The notes beneath the pieces are model-generated. The model saw only the letters and a program-made list of their open reading frames with translations, ran no database searches and was not told the origin of the DNA. A program made the translations under genes and the position numbers. Positions 7,510-16,804 of a stretch of 64,000 nt of DNA are shown in pieces. Numbering within the stretch: position 1 is the stretch's first letter; the number at the start of each line of letters is the position of its first letter. Source of the DNA: Leptolinea sp. HRD-7 (GTDB lineage: Bacteria > Chloroflexota > Anaerolineae > Anaerolineales > Anaerolineaceae); assembly GCA_024363285.1 (NCBI GenBank), contig AP024710.1, forward strand, positions 3,318,001-3,382,000, given 5' to 3'.

Positions 7510-10016
7510 TTATGAAGAAATTTCTTCCATATCATTCTGTTCCCCCTCCAGGTACTCTTCGATCATTTTGACGTCCATCGGTTTGGATAGTAAAAATCCC
7601 TGCCCATAGTCGCAATCCATCCCCGTCAGAATAGCTTTTTGTTCCCAGGTTTCTATACCTTCTGCCGTGGTTTCCATATTCAGGCTGTGAGCCATTCTGA
7701 CTATAGCTCTGATCAAATCGGAAGATTTGTTTCCATCACCCAGATCCTTGATGAAAGAACGATCGATTTTAATTACATCAACCGGTATATGCTGTAAGTA
7801 ACTCAATGATGAATAACCAGTTCCAAAATCATCAATTTGAAGCAGAGTTCCCATTTGGCGGAGTGTATTGAAAAAGTTTGAATCGCGAAGTTTATTATCA
7901 AGTAATAAGGATTCTGTGATTTCCAATTTTACCGATCGGGTCTTTAATCCGATTGTCTCAATGGTAGTCTGTAGGTTTTTCAAAAAATCAGGTCTGGAAA
8001 ATTGTTTGCCTGAAATATTTACATTCATTACCAGATGATTCAATAGTGGGAATTTCTCATGCCACTCTTTTAGTTGGCGGCAGGCTTCCTGAAGAACCCA
8101 TTCACCTATTTCAACAATGAGGCCAGATTCTTCCGCGACTGGAATAAACTCGGCGGGCATTTGCCTTCCAAGTCGTGGATTATTCCATCGGATTAACGCC
8201 TCAAATCCAATTAGCGAATCGGTCGTTAACGAGAATACCGGCTGATATTGTAAAGAGAATTCTTTCTGGGCAATCGCTGTCCGAAGTTCATTTTCAATTA
8301 TCACGCGTTTTATTGTGCTGTCACGAAGTTCAGGACGGAATACCTCATAACGAGATTTTCCCTTCTCTTTAGCGTAATACATGGCAATATCGGCATCGCG
8401 TAAAACATCGCTTGATTTTTCGTAATTTTGCGCATCTACCACAACGCCAATACTTACTGAGATAAACACATCCACGTCACCGGAGATCGCGAATGGCAAT
8501 TTAAATTCGTCAAGGATTCGATTACAGGTTGCGATGATCGTATCCTTATCTCCCGGATTTTCCATCAGGATAATAAATTCATCTCCTCCCAAACGGGCGA
8601 CAGTATCATTCATCCGAAGGCATTTCTTTAATCGTTCTGCTACATGAACCAGAAGGTCATCACCGGCAACATGTCCTTTGGTGTCATTAATATGTTTGAA
8701 TTCATCCAGGTCCAGGATCAATACGGCATACGAGATACCGATACGATCTGTCCGGGCAATTGCTTGATCAAGGCGGTCCAGAAATAACGTCCGGTTTGGA
8801 AGCTGTGTCAAACAATCATGAAGGGCATCAAAGCGCAATTGTTCAGCAATTTTTTCCTTTTCCCGGTCAGCTTCTTCCCGAAGAGCCATTTCTTCCTCTA
8901 GTCCGGCGTTTATCTTTTCAAGGTCTTCTGACTGCCGGTGAACTGTTTTTATATATTCATCAATCGAATGTAACATGTGTTTGATATCAACATTCGTAAC
9001 AATCTGACGAAGAACAACCACTATCCAGACAGTTATAGTAAACCCATAAATCTGTTCAAATGTCATCGGCAAAGGCCGGGTATGACGATCAAATAACATT
9101 GCCGATAACCCCGCCAGCCAGAGTAAAGGCAGGTAAGAAAACAAACCGGCCATCATGTCAAGAAGGGTTGAATTCATCTTTTTTATTTCAGATACCTTCC
9201 TGACAGTCATTATCTGCCATACCCCAGCGACTGCTACCAGAAGATTTTGCAAAACATACCCGAAATCCGTCCAACCGCCCGATACGTATGTCTTCAACAT
9301 CGTCTCAATAGAAAACGCGCTATCCGAAATCACCATGGCCAGAATACCAAAGGCCACCAGTATGATCGGCGCCTGGTTCTCATCACGTACTCGGTTGTAA
9401 AAAAGGAGCAGTATAGCTCCCAGCAAAATGAGGTCTCCTAACGGATAGGCATAAGCCAGTGCCTGTTCAAAGTAACTGAGGTTGGAATTTACCTGAATGA
9501 TGGGCCCCAGAATGTAATTCCAATAAATGGGCAGCCCCCCAGTAGGATGGATGACAAATCAAGGAAGCGTTTCAACCAATCGGTTGATTGGAGATTCCGA
9601 ACAGGATATTGCAAAATCGCAATAAAAATAAATGGGTAATATAAAAAGTAGAAAAGATCACAAATTGAAGGATAAGGGGATTGATTAAGTAGAATTTCGT
9701 ATATGAACCAGACAAAATCACCAAGAAAATAAAAAAGCTGGGCTATCCCCAGAAATAACCAGACTCTGGAATAGACAGATGAATATTGCCGGGTTCTGTA
9801 TGCCGCCAATAACAATGCCACCATTGTTCCCAGACTGATTATTGGGGTCTGATAATCAGAAATGACTACCCGGGTTTCCTCATCTATATCCAGCATAGGA
9901 AAGATGAGACTGGCAACAAAAACAACGAAGATCGCTACATAAGCAAAAATGAATGGGCGGTATTGTTGGTTTTCCCCCCGGAAGTCATCCATACTTCTAT
10001 GGAAAAAATCCCTCAT
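7510..10016 (-). pseudogene. Membrane GGDEF-EAL protein split by a -1 frameshift
   Basis: Two adjacent leftward frames (9489-10016 and 7510-9426) are parts of one gene. Adding one G to the six-G run (C6 on the plus strand, 9535-9540) joins them into a single 835-residue frame reading LGGLPIYWNYILGP across the join. The restored protein has about ten N-terminal membrane helices, a coiled stretch, a GGDEF domain with intact GGDEF motif and an RxxD inhibitory site (RMND) five residues before it, and an EAL domain with EALIRW, DDFGTGYSS and KIDRSF. It would make and break cyclic di-GMP. Either a real or reversible frameshift, or a sequencing error in the homopolymer. As it stands, the C-terminal piece could start internally and keep both catalytic domains. 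Confidence 0.85.
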
Positions 10017-10133
10017 AGATAAATTAAACCATTAATAGGTGATAAGCGTTGAATTTTTTACAGGATATTTATTCGTTAGGTTTAAAGATAGATAATATAA
10101 AAATGTGTGAATCGGCGGAAGACTATTTAAACA

Positions 10134-10171
10134 AACTGGCTTTCTTTCCAAATCCCGGAAGAAAGCCAGTT
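10134..10171 (-). terminator. Terminator of the alcohol dehydrogenase gene
   Basis: AACTGGCTTTCTT (10134-10146) and AAGAAAGCCAGTT (10159-10171) form a perfect 13-base stem with a 12-base loop, 15 bases past the stop of the leftward gene. On the minus strand TTGTTTA follows. The stretch 10017-10133 between this stem and the GGDEF-EAL gene start holds nothing else I recognise. Confidence 0.75.
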
Positions 10172-10186
10172 GCTCTTAGATTATTT

Positions 10187-11365
10187 TTACTTATAAGCTT
10201 TATTCATGACCTGTACAGTTTCTTCCATCGACAATGTGTATGGGTCCACGTTAAACAGTCCGCCCATCGCGTGCCAGGCATTTTCTGCCAGAGTGGGGAT
10301 CTCTTCCGGTTTGATACCGTACGCTGACATTTTCAACGAGTCGACTCCGCAGGCTTTCTGTAATTTCAACAACGCTTTGATAAAAGCCGCCGCTTTCTCA
10401 TCGGGCAATAGTCCTTCAATAGTTTCACCCATCGCCCTGGCCATATCAGCGTATCGTTCAGGTGATTTGTCCATAAAGAAGCTGTGATAGGCTTCAGACA
10501 GCATGATCAATCCTGCCCCATGCGCGATGTTCGGGTGAAACGCGCTCAGGGCATGTTCCATGGAATGCTCTGATGTGCAGCTTGAAAGTGATTCAACCAT
10601 GCCAGCGAGGGTATTTGCCAGCGCGACCTGTGTTCGTGCTTCCATATTATTCCCGTCTTTAATGGCAGCAGGCAGGTATTTCGCGATCAATTCAATACTC
10701 TTCAATGCCAGCGCATCGCTCACCGGATTAGCCACAGTGGCAATATATCCTTCCACCGAATGGAAGAACGCGTCAAAACCCTGGTAAGCCGTCAGATCAG
10801 GGGGAACGGTTAACATTAGCTCGGGATCGACAATAGACAAAACCGGGAAGGTATGGTCATTCCCGAAGCCGATCTTCTCATGAGTTTCCTCTTTGGTGAT
10901 CACTGTCCATGGGTCAGCCTCTGTGCCCGTGCCAGCTGTGGTGGTAATGGCAACTACAGGCAGCGCGCCGTTGGTTACCGGTTTTCCCTTTCCGCTGCCG
11001 CTGCCGATATAGTCCCAGTAATCGCCGGGATTTTTGACCATAACCGCGATGCTCTTGGCCGAGTCAATACTGCTGCCTCCGCCAAGCCCGATGATGAAAT
11101 CACAGCCTTCCTTCTTTGCCAGTTCTGCCGCTTCCATAACATGCGATTTAATTGGATTAGGCAATATCTTGTCGAATATCACATATGATACATTCTGTTT
11201 TTCCAGCAATCCGGTCAAACGATCCAGGTATCCGTTTTGACGCATAGATTTACCGGCCGAAATAACGATCAATGCTTTTCTACCGGGCAAAGGAACACTA
11301 CCCAGTTTATTCAAAGTGCCGGGTCCAAATAAAATCCGGGTGGGAATAAAATAATTGAAATTCAT
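10187..11365 (-). CDS. Iron-containing alcohol dehydrogenase
   Basis: 392 residues of the group III (Fe-ADH) family. The NAD(P) loop reads GGGSSIDSAKSIAV, followed by TTAGTGTEADPWTVIT, and metal-binding histidines lie in EHSMEHALSAFHPNIAHGAG and in the later AYHSFF region. It should interconvert an alcohol and an aldehyde or ketone in the cytoplasm; butanol-type dehydrogenases are the nearest group by feel, but the substrate is open. GGAG lies upstream of the ATG at 11365. It is a single-gene unit with a terminator behind it, downstream of the cobalt/nickel transporter genes on the same strand. Confidence 0.9.
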   Translation of the reverse strand: MNFNYFIPTRILFGPGTLNKLGSVPLPGRKALIVISAGKSMRQNGYLDRLTGLLEKQNVSYVIFDKILPNPIKSHVMEAAELAKKEGCDFIIGLGGGSSIDSAKSIAVMVKNPGDYWDYIGSGSGKGKPVTNGALPVVAITTTAGTGTEADPWTVITKEETHEKIGFGNDHTFPVLSIVDPELMLTVPPDLTAYQGFDAFFHSVEGYIATVANPVSDALALKSIELIAKYLPAAIKDGNNMEARTQVALANTLAGMVESLSSCTSEHSMEHALSAFHPNIAHGAGLIMLSEAYHSFFMDKSPERYADMARAMGETIEGLLPDEKAAAFIKALLKLQKACGVDSLKMSAYGIKPEEIPTLAENAWHAMGGLFNVDPYTLSMEETVQVMNKAYK

Positions 11366-11467
11366 TCCATCTCCATTTCAATATATTTTGATCCAGTCAA
11401 CCAGTTTGACCGGATATCCTTATTGTACAAAACTTCTGGATTACCGGCGCATCGGTATATAAGCTTA

Positions 11468-12172
11468 CTATTTCAGCCCATGTTCCAGCAGCAATTCTTC
11501 TTCTTTCAGCAACAGTCGGGCCGGACCATCTGCCACTATTCGCCCGTTGTTCATAATAATCATGCGCTCAGTCAACAATTCCACGAGGTCAAGATCATGA
11601 GTGGCAATCATCAATGTCTGCGGTAATGTTTGCAGCAATTGGATCAACTCTCGCCGCGCGCGTGGATCAAGCCCGGCTGTAGGTTCATCAAAAACAAGAA
11701 TATCCGGATCCATAGATAGCACGGTAGCAATGGCTATGCGCTTCTTTTCACCGCCGGAAAGTCGGTACGGGTTTCGGTCACCAAACGCGTCCATTTGAAC
11801 CGCCCGAAGGGCTTTATTTACCCTTTGGTCGATTTCCTCTCTGGAGAGTCCCTGATATCGCGGGCCGTACGCGATATCATCATAAACAGTTATCGAAAAA
11901 AGCTGGTCGTCTGGATTTTGAAAAACAACCCCAACTTTCGCTCGGATGAGCCCCAGATTTGACGTATTGCATTCTAACCCATCGACTCGGATGGTCCCTT
12001 TTCCCCGTAAAACACCATTTATATGCAATAACAGTGTTGACTTACCCGCGCCGTTTGCCCCCACTATCGCAACTTTCTCACCTCTGTTCACATTCAGTGA
12101 GATATCCTGAAGGGCAACCTTACCGTCAGGGTATGTGTAATTTAATTGTTCAATCAGGATTAATGGATCCAA
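11468..12172 (-). CDS. cbiO: Cobalt/nickel ECF-type transporter ATPase CbiO
   Basis: 234 residues of an ABC ATPase. Walker A is GANGAGKST, the signature is LSGGEKKR, and Walker B with the D-loop is ILVFDEPTAGLDP; a switch His lies in ATHDLDLV. It drives metal uptake with the CbiQ and CbiM-N proteins encoded just upstream. The start is TTG at 12172: the frame has no earlier fitting codon and GGAAGG lies about seven bases before it, inside the end of cbiQ, whose stop is four bases away. That tight spacing supports translational coupling. Metal (Co2+ or Ni2+) is not decided by the sequence. Confidence 0.9.
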   Translation of the reverse strand: MDPLILIEQLNYTYPDGKVALQDISLNVNRGEKVAIVGANGAGKSTLLLHINGVLRGKGTIRVDGLECNTSNLGLIRAKVGVVFQNPDDQLFSITVYDDIAYGPRYQGLSREEIDQRVNKALRAVQMDAFGDRNPYRLSGGEKKRIAIATVLSMDPDILVFDEPTAGLDPRARRELIQLLQTLPQTLMIATHDLDLVELLTERMIIMNNGRIVADGPARLLLKEEELLLEHGLK

Positions 12173-12176
12173 AGTG

Positions 12177-12968
12177 TTACCTTCCAGTTATGAAACCCGC
12201 AAACAAAAAAAGCAATAGTATGAACATAGATAGAAACAGAAATCTTCTATCATATCTGGTAAGATCGCCATTTAATTGAATAACCGGTTCACCGTTATAA
12301 CCGCGAGAAAGCATAGCCGCGTATACGCGTTCACTGCGTTCAATGGAACGGAGGAACAAACTTCCTGCCATGTTGCCCGTTACCCGCGCCCGCCAGAATA
12401 CAGACCCTCCGGCATGATGTCCGTGATTGACAACTGTGCTTCGGCTGTTGCGCGCCCTGATCAGGCGCGTGACTTCATCCACCATAACGTATAAATATCG
12501 CCACATCAATTCAACGATAGCAATAAGTATCGCTGGAACCTTCAATTGCCGAAACCCGGAAAATAATGCGTGCGAATCTGTGGTCCCAGTTAGCAGTATG
12601 GCCGCAAGTATCGATATCCAGGCTTTGATCATAATGCTCAGGCAACGTTCGGCTCCTGCTATGCTGATAGGTATATGGATTAGCCCCCCAATATTGCAAC
12701 GCATCACAGGTTCAGGCCCCCAGAATATTAACGGAATAGCAGATAATAAAAATGGGATTGCCAATAACGAACGTTTGAGAACGGTTTTGAGCCTCAATTT
12801 TGACAGAACAAGAATTGAAATTATCAATAAAAAAAAGAGGAAAAATCCAATCCAGGCATGCTGAGGAAGGAGGTTGACAGCCAGTATGAAAAAAAGGGTG
12901 AAAACAATCTTCACCCTTGCGTGCAACTGATGTATGGGGCTTTGGATACTCTGGTAAATTTCCAGCAA
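12177..12968 (-). CDS. cbiQ: Cobalt/nickel ECF-type transporter permease CbiQ
   Basis: 263 residues with about five membrane helices and the EcfT-type cytoplasmic coupling region near TRLIRARNSRS, then SLFLRSIERSERVYAAMLSRGY, which carries the conserved Ala-Arg-Gly type motif that contacts the ATPase. It is the transmembrane scaffold linking CbiM to CbiO. The start appears to be TTG at 12968 with GAGG eight bases upstream. It follows cbiM by 18 bases and precedes cbiO by four, giving a cbiM-Q-O operon. Confidence 0.9.
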   Translation of the reverse strand: MLEIYQSIQSPIHQLHARVKIVFTLFFILAVNLLPQHAWIGFFLFFLLIISILVLSKLRLKTVLKRSLLAIPFLLSAIPLIFWGPEPVMRCNIGGLIHIPISIAGAERCLSIMIKAWISILAAILLTGTTDSHALFSGFRQLKVPAILIAIVELMWRYLYVMVDEVTRLIRARNSRSTVVNHGHHAGGSVFWRARVTGNMAGSLFLRSIERSERVYAAMLSRGYNGEPVIQLNGDLTRYDRRFLFLSMFILLLFLFAGFITGR

Positions 12969-12986
12969 ACCGAAAACCTCGAGAAT

Positions 12987-13940
12987 TTATTTTGTGGTCG
13001 GTTTCTTTTCCATGTTAGCTACACCAATAGCCACACCGAAAACAATTACCGCACCCAGTATACCAGCAATAATTGTTGCGAGGTTCGGGTCTGAGATACC
13101 GGGAAAAGCGTAGTCGGGCATAATATTGTAAAGAGCATCTTTCGCGGTTTCCAGAAAACCATTCTGTTCAGCCACCCACTCCAAACCATCAGGATGAGTT
13201 GAAGCCAATGGAGATAGAACAGCCAGAAGAACCGCAATGATACTACCTCCAAGCAGTATACCTCTGGTTCCAGTTCCCTTTGATCCAGTTTTATCAACCA
13301 GGTCTCTCCGGGTGATGAATAAAAATGCCAGAGCGCCAACGGTGATTAACCCCTCTCCGATACCAATCAACGCGTGAATACCTCCCATCGCCGGGATGGC
13401 AATATTTGCGGGCGATGTTCCGGATAAAGCCAGTTCCAACGCGCAGGCCAGCGATGCCATGAAAATAGACATCCACGCGGCGATAAAGCCGGAAACAAAA
13501 TATCCCCAGGAATATTTTTTCAGGGCTTTCTGCATCAGGTTAAACATGGCGTAAGAAACAAATACCCCCACAATTGCCATATTAAAAATATTTGCACCCA
13601 ACACCAGAATCCCCCCGTCCTGGAAAAAGAGCGCCTGAACCGCCACAACCGATGTCATCACCAACACAGCAGCCCACGGGCCTATCAGTATGCTGGCTAT
13701 GGCAGCACCCAACAAATGACCTGACGTACCGCCAGTCACGCTAAAATTTAACATTTGTCCGGCAAAAATTGCGGCAGCTAACACACCCATCAGTGGTACT
13801 TCACGGTCTCCCAGTTCATTTTTTACATTTTTAAGAGCCAAACCGATCAGCACCAATGACACAATCCACATTACTATCGAAACCAAAATAGAAAGAAACC
13901 CATCCGGTATATGCATTGGATGTACAACTGAGAATAGCAT
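12987..13940 (-). CDS. cbiM: CbiM/NikM substrate-binding component fused to a CbiN/NikN-like C-terminus
   Basis: 317 residues. The CbiM signature MHIPDGFLS is followed by six or so membrane helices and the conserved [14 protein letters not shown] stretch. The C-terminus carries [13 protein letters not shown] and one more helix, matching the CbiN/NikN-type PDGLE domain, so both subunits are fused. A perfect AGGAGGAAAAG ribosome site points to the ATG at 13940, eight residues before MHIPDG. In NikM/CbiM the amino end after MH binds the metal, so the extension MLFSVVHP would need removal or tolerance. It is divergent from a Fur-family gene, with a palindrome in the spacer. Specificity for Co or Ni is unresolved. 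Confidence 0.9.
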   Translation of the reverse strand: MLFSVVHPMHIPDGFLSILVSIVMWIVSLVLIGLALKNVKNELGDREVPLMGVLAAAIFAGQMLNFSVTGGTSGHLLGAAIASILIGPWAAVLVMTSVVAVQALFFQDGGILVLGANIFNMAIVGVFVSYAMFNLMQKALKKYSWGYFVSGFIAAWMSIFMASLACALELALSGTSPANIAIPAMGGIHALIGIGEGLITVGALAFLFITRRDLVDKTGSKGTGTRGILLGGSIIAVLLAVLSPLASTHPDGLEWVAEQNGFLETAKDALYNIMPDYAFPGISDPNLATIIAGILGAVIVFGVAIGVANMEKKPTTK

Positions 13941-13993
13941 CTTTTCCTCCTGATCTACAGATGAACTTAAAATGCCGGCTCTGCAATTATAAC

Positions 13994-14005
13994 GCAATTA
14001 ATTGC
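13994..14005. promoter_or_regulatory. Candidate Fur-family operator between fur-like gene and cbiM
   Basis: GCAATTAATTGC is a perfect 12-base palindrome centred in the 109-base divergent spacer. It is flanked by similar AT-rich half-sites (TGCAATTATAAC to the left, TTTGCAT to the right), as in Fur-type boxes. The position suits control of both the metal importer and the regulator itself. The spacer is too short for a cobalamin riboswitch. Confidence 0.5.
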
Positions 14006-14049
14006 ATTTGCATCTATTGGCATATTATAATTTGAGCAATGGAGAAGCA

Positions 14050-14439
14050 ATGAAAGCATCATCTGTTGACCAGATCATTATAGAATTTCTGCAACAAAAC
14101 AGGCAACATTACGCATCACATCAAATATACGAGCAAATAAAGATTCGCCTCCCGGCCGTAAACCGTTCTACCGTTTATCGGTCATTAGAACGACTGACGA
14201 ATCAGGGGAAGATATCCGTATCCGATATGGGAACGGGCGTATTTCTTTATGAATATGTGGGTGAAGGCAGGCATCACCATCTGGTTTGCCAGGAGTGCCA
14301 TCACATAATTGATATTTCAGATGAAGATGTAGCGCCGCTCTTCGAGAGAATTGAGCGTAAAAACAGTTATGAGATTTTGACCAACCACCTGATCCTGTAT
14401 GGTATTTGCCCGGGTTGTCAAACAAAGCCAGGATCTTGA
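14050..14439 (+). CDS. Fur family metalloregulator
   Basis: 129 residues. An N-terminal winged helix (VDQIIIEFLQQNRQHYASHQ, then NRSTVYRSLERL) is followed by the dimer domain with GRHHHLVCQECHHIIDI and a second CPGC motif near the end; the two CxxC pairs form the usual structural zinc site. The ATG at 14050 is preferred since GGAG lies five bases upstream; the longer frame from 14002 overlaps the presumed operator. It is divergent from the cobalt/nickel importer operon, so it likely senses that metal (Nur- or Co-type) and represses uptake. Zinc or iron sensing cannot be excluded. Confidence 0.88.
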   Translation: MKASSVDQIIIEFLQQNRQHYASHQIYEQIKIRLPAVNRSTVYRSLERLTNQGKISVSDMGTGVFLYEYVGEGRHHHLVCQECHHIIDISDEDVAPLFERIERKNSYEILTNHLILYGICPGCQTKPGS

Positions 14440-14452
14440 GAATTTTCGCAAA

Positions 14453-15904
14453 TCAGATCTGATCGCTATCCTTATCCACAAATTCTCGTGCGAAATCATA
14501 AAAGCGGCTAACATCGTCGAAATTCGTCACCAGTCCGACCGATATACGAACAGCACCATTGCTCTTATCGTCAATACATTGACGGAAGTCATCATATTCC
14601 ATATTGGGACGTAATGCGAAGCAAGATGTCAATTCGTCGGCAGAGATACCCAGTGCCAGTTCTCCACCACCCGGGTTGCAGAAACAACCTGTTCGAATGG
14701 AGATATTCCGGGTGTTAGCCCGGCTTTCTACCTTTAAGTGATCAATAAAATGACCTCTTTGATCAAAGAAATTGCAGGCGATCGTCCCACCTCTATCTCT
14801 CATTTCCAGCGGGCCATAAATTTTGACCACCGGGTTTCCATTGGAGTGACTCAATCCATTTAATTTTTCCAACAACCAACCGGTAAGACAATTTACCCGG
14901 GTCTGAATTGCTCCATACCCGATTGACGCGATATGATCTAAACCGATTGTGACAGCCGGCAGACTTAAATAATTCAGAGTGCCGTCTTCAAAACCTTCCG
15001 CACCTTTATGAAGGTAATATGTATCTCCCTGAACAGAGGCTACTGTGATGGTTCCACCGGCAAACCACGGCCGGTGCAACCTGGACATTGCCGACTGGCG
15101 GGCGATCAACGCACCTACCCCGGTTGGATAACCAAAAATTTTATAAAAAGAAAGTGTCACAAAATCCGGATGAACTTTACTCAAGTCAAGTTGATTGGTC
15201 GGTGTAAATGCCGCGCCGTCCAAAAGTACATCCCAACCTTTTTCATGCGCCCTCTCAATCCAGGTTAGTGAATGTTTCACCCCGGAAAAATTGGATTGTG
15301 CCGGAAAGGCAAAAAGGTTATTGCCGCCGGTCTTCTTGAAATCCAGAAAGTTCTCTAACTTTTCTTCATCTATGCGCATCTCAGGAGGCAATACCGGAGT
15401 ATAGTGCACGGCAGCACCCTTTGACCGGGCAAACTCGCGAATACCATTCACTGAATTGTGGTTATCAAAAGTCAGCAAATACGTGTCACCATGACTGAAT
15501 GGATAGGATTCACCCACCAGTTTCAACGCACCGCTGGCATTCTGAGTAAAAATGCACACATATTCTTCTGGTGACGCGTTAAAGAATTCAAGAACTCTAT
15601 TTCGCGCTTTGACCACCAGATCCGTCATGGCTTTCGATGTTGGATTGGTGGAATGCGGGTTGCCAAAAACATGATCCAGAAGCAGGGTTGAATGATCCTT
15701 CACCTGCTTCTCACTATAAAGTCCGCCTCCGGTGTAATCCAGGTAGACTTGTCCAAGCCGGTCAAGCCGAGAGTATTCAGTCTTACGCAAATCGTCAATC
15801 GATTTCGTATTCCCGTATTCCGGGAAACGTTTTATGAATTCACTGAAATATGGGGAAGATTCACAGGCAGGTTTTTCAACGGAATCATTCGACTTATTTG
15901 ACAT
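14453..15904 (-). CDS. Class V aminotransferase, Mo-cofactor-sulfurase-like cysteine desulfurase
   Basis: 483 residues of a PLP-dependent fold type I enzyme. It has HPSTNPTSKAM near the N-terminus, the cofactor region FTQNASGALKLVGESYPF, an Asp in LLDGAAFTP, the Schiff-base lysine in LSFYKIFGYPTGVGALI, and RTGCFCNPGGGELALG near the C-terminus. The RTGCFCNPG segment with its cysteine pair is characteristic of the N-terminal domain of eukaryotic Mo cofactor sulfurase (MOCOS/ABA3). The C-terminal MOSC part of those proteins is absent. It may mobilise sulfur from cysteine to an unknown acceptor. GGAGA lies five bases before the ATG. A GntR regulator is 30 bases upstream on the same strand. Confidence 0.82.
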   Translation of the reverse strand: MSNKSNDSVEKPACESSPYFSEFIKRFPEYGNTKSIDDLRKTEYSRLDRLGQVYLDYTGGGLYSEKQVKDHSTLLLDHVFGNPHSTNPTSKAMTDLVVKARNRVLEFFNASPEEYVCIFTQNASGALKLVGESYPFSHGDTYLLTFDNHNSVNGIREFARSKGAAVHYTPVLPPEMRIDEEKLENFLDFKKTGGNNLFAFPAQSNFSGVKHSLTWIERAHEKGWDVLLDGAAFTPTNQLDLSKVHPDFVTLSFYKIFGYPTGVGALIARQSAMSRLHRPWFAGGTITVASVQGDTYYLHKGAEGFEDGTLNYLSLPAVTIGLDHIASIGYGAIQTRVNCLTGWLLEKLNGLSHSNGNPVVKIYGPLEMRDRGGTIACNFFDQRGHFIDHLKVESRANTRNISIRTGCFCNPGGGELALGISADELTSCFALRPNMEYDDFRQCIDDKSNGAVRISVGLVTNFDDVSRFYDFAREFVDKDSDQI

Positions 15905-15934
15905 GGTCTCTCCATTTTATGTACATATAAAAAA

Positions 15935-16663
15935 TCAGGAATTCCAATCTGATTGACGACTGATGGCCAGCATAGTATCTGAAATTAATACCTGGCCGGA
16001 AAAATTTTTAATTGCTTCCATTACCCTCTCACGTGAGAGTAATATTTCCGATCGCACCAATTGTTCCGCGCGTGATGCATCATGCTCAATTAATGCCCGG
16101 CAAAGTGCCAGATGATCATTTCGCATCTCTGAGGCGCTGTCACGAATATCGAGCCCCAGATGAAAGACACGTGTTAATTCATCCATAACCCGGCTGATCT
16201 GTTGAACAAGACGTGAATTACGCGCGATGGAAGCCACTGATTGGTGGAAGATTTTATTATTTTCAAGAAAACGAGAGTAACTCGGTAAATCTTTATAGGT
16301 ATAAGTAAAATCCGCGAACTCAAGCAGATCCTGTAGCTCCTTATCCGTTCCCCGTGTGGCCGCCAGCCGGAAAGACGATGTCTCCAGAATAATCCGCATT
16401 TCATAAATTTCCTGCACATCTTTAATGGTAATCGGGCTGACAATATACCCGAGCCGGGGAACTGGTTGAACGAATCCTTCCTGCGCCAATTGACGCAACG
16501 CCTCTCTGATAGGGGTCAACCCCATATGATAAGTTTCGGCCAACTCAAGCTGGGCGATAGAAGAACCAGGCGCCAGCACACAGGTGACGATATCGCCCTT
16601 GATGGATTGGTAGGCTTTGGAAGATAGAAGCGAAACAGGAGGATTATTGTTTTCAAATTTCAT
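15935..16663 (-). CDS. GntR family regulator, FCD (FadR-like) type
   Basis: 242 residues. The N-terminal winged helix reads YQSIKGDIVTCVLAPGSSI and LTPIREALRQLAQEGFVQ, and the all-helical FCD ligand domain follows from IYEMRIILETSSFRLAA onward. FCD regulators bind small organic acids, often with a metal; the ligand is unknown. It precedes the sulfurase-like gene on the same strand and may control it. The promoter (TTGACT at 16701-16706, TATATT at 16678-16683 on the minus strand) is covered by tandem 11-base repeats just before the ATG, which suggests self-repression. No ribosome site is visible. Confidence 0.87.
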   Translation of the reverse strand: MKFENNNPPVSLLSSKAYQSIKGDIVTCVLAPGSSIAQLELAETYHMGLTPIREALRQLAQEGFVQPVPRLGYIVSPITIKDVQEIYEMRIILETSSFRLAATRGTDKELQDLLEFADFTYTYKDLPSYSRFLENNKIFHQSVASIARNSRLVQQISRVMDELTRVFHLGLDIRDSASEMRNDHLALCRALIEHDASRAEQLVRSEILLSRERVMEAIKNFSGQVLISDTMLAISRQSDWNS

Positions 16664-16665
16664 TG

Positions 16666-16706
16666 TAATATATTACTAATATATTACTGATATATCAAAT
16701 AGTCAA
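16666..16706 (-). promoter_or_regulatory. gntR promoter overlapped by tandem 11-bp repeats
   Basis: On the plus strand TAATATATTAC occurs at 16666-16676 and again at 16677-16687, followed by the partial copy TGATATATC. Read on the minus strand, TTGACT and TATATT are 17 bases apart. The repeats cover the -10 box and the spacer at one helical turn, so bound repressor would block RNA polymerase. Confidence 0.6.
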
Positions 16707-16738
16707 CTGGCAACTTCTCAGAACATTCGTTCAAACTA

Positions 16739-16767
16739 TTGCCTATGGTTTTTATATTCTGTATAAT
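16739..16767 (+). promoter_or_regulatory. Promoter of the nitroreductase gene
   Basis: TTGCCT (16739-16744), a 17-base spacer, then a consensus TATAAT (16762-16767), about 38 bases upstream of the nitroreductase start. It reads as a housekeeping-sigma promoter. Confidence 0.6.
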
Positions 16768-16804
16768 AGGTCAATAATTCTATATAAATAAATGAGGCCA
16801 GGTG

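Noticed and set aside
12427..12864. Plus-strand frame opposite cbiQ (145 residues)
   Set aside because: Antisense shadow of a conserved transporter permease gene with a fixed place in the operon.
13941..14049. Cobalamin riboswitch before the cobalt/nickel importer
   Set aside because: The spacer is 109 bases and shared with a divergent gene, too short for the element, and no B12-box-like sequence is seen.
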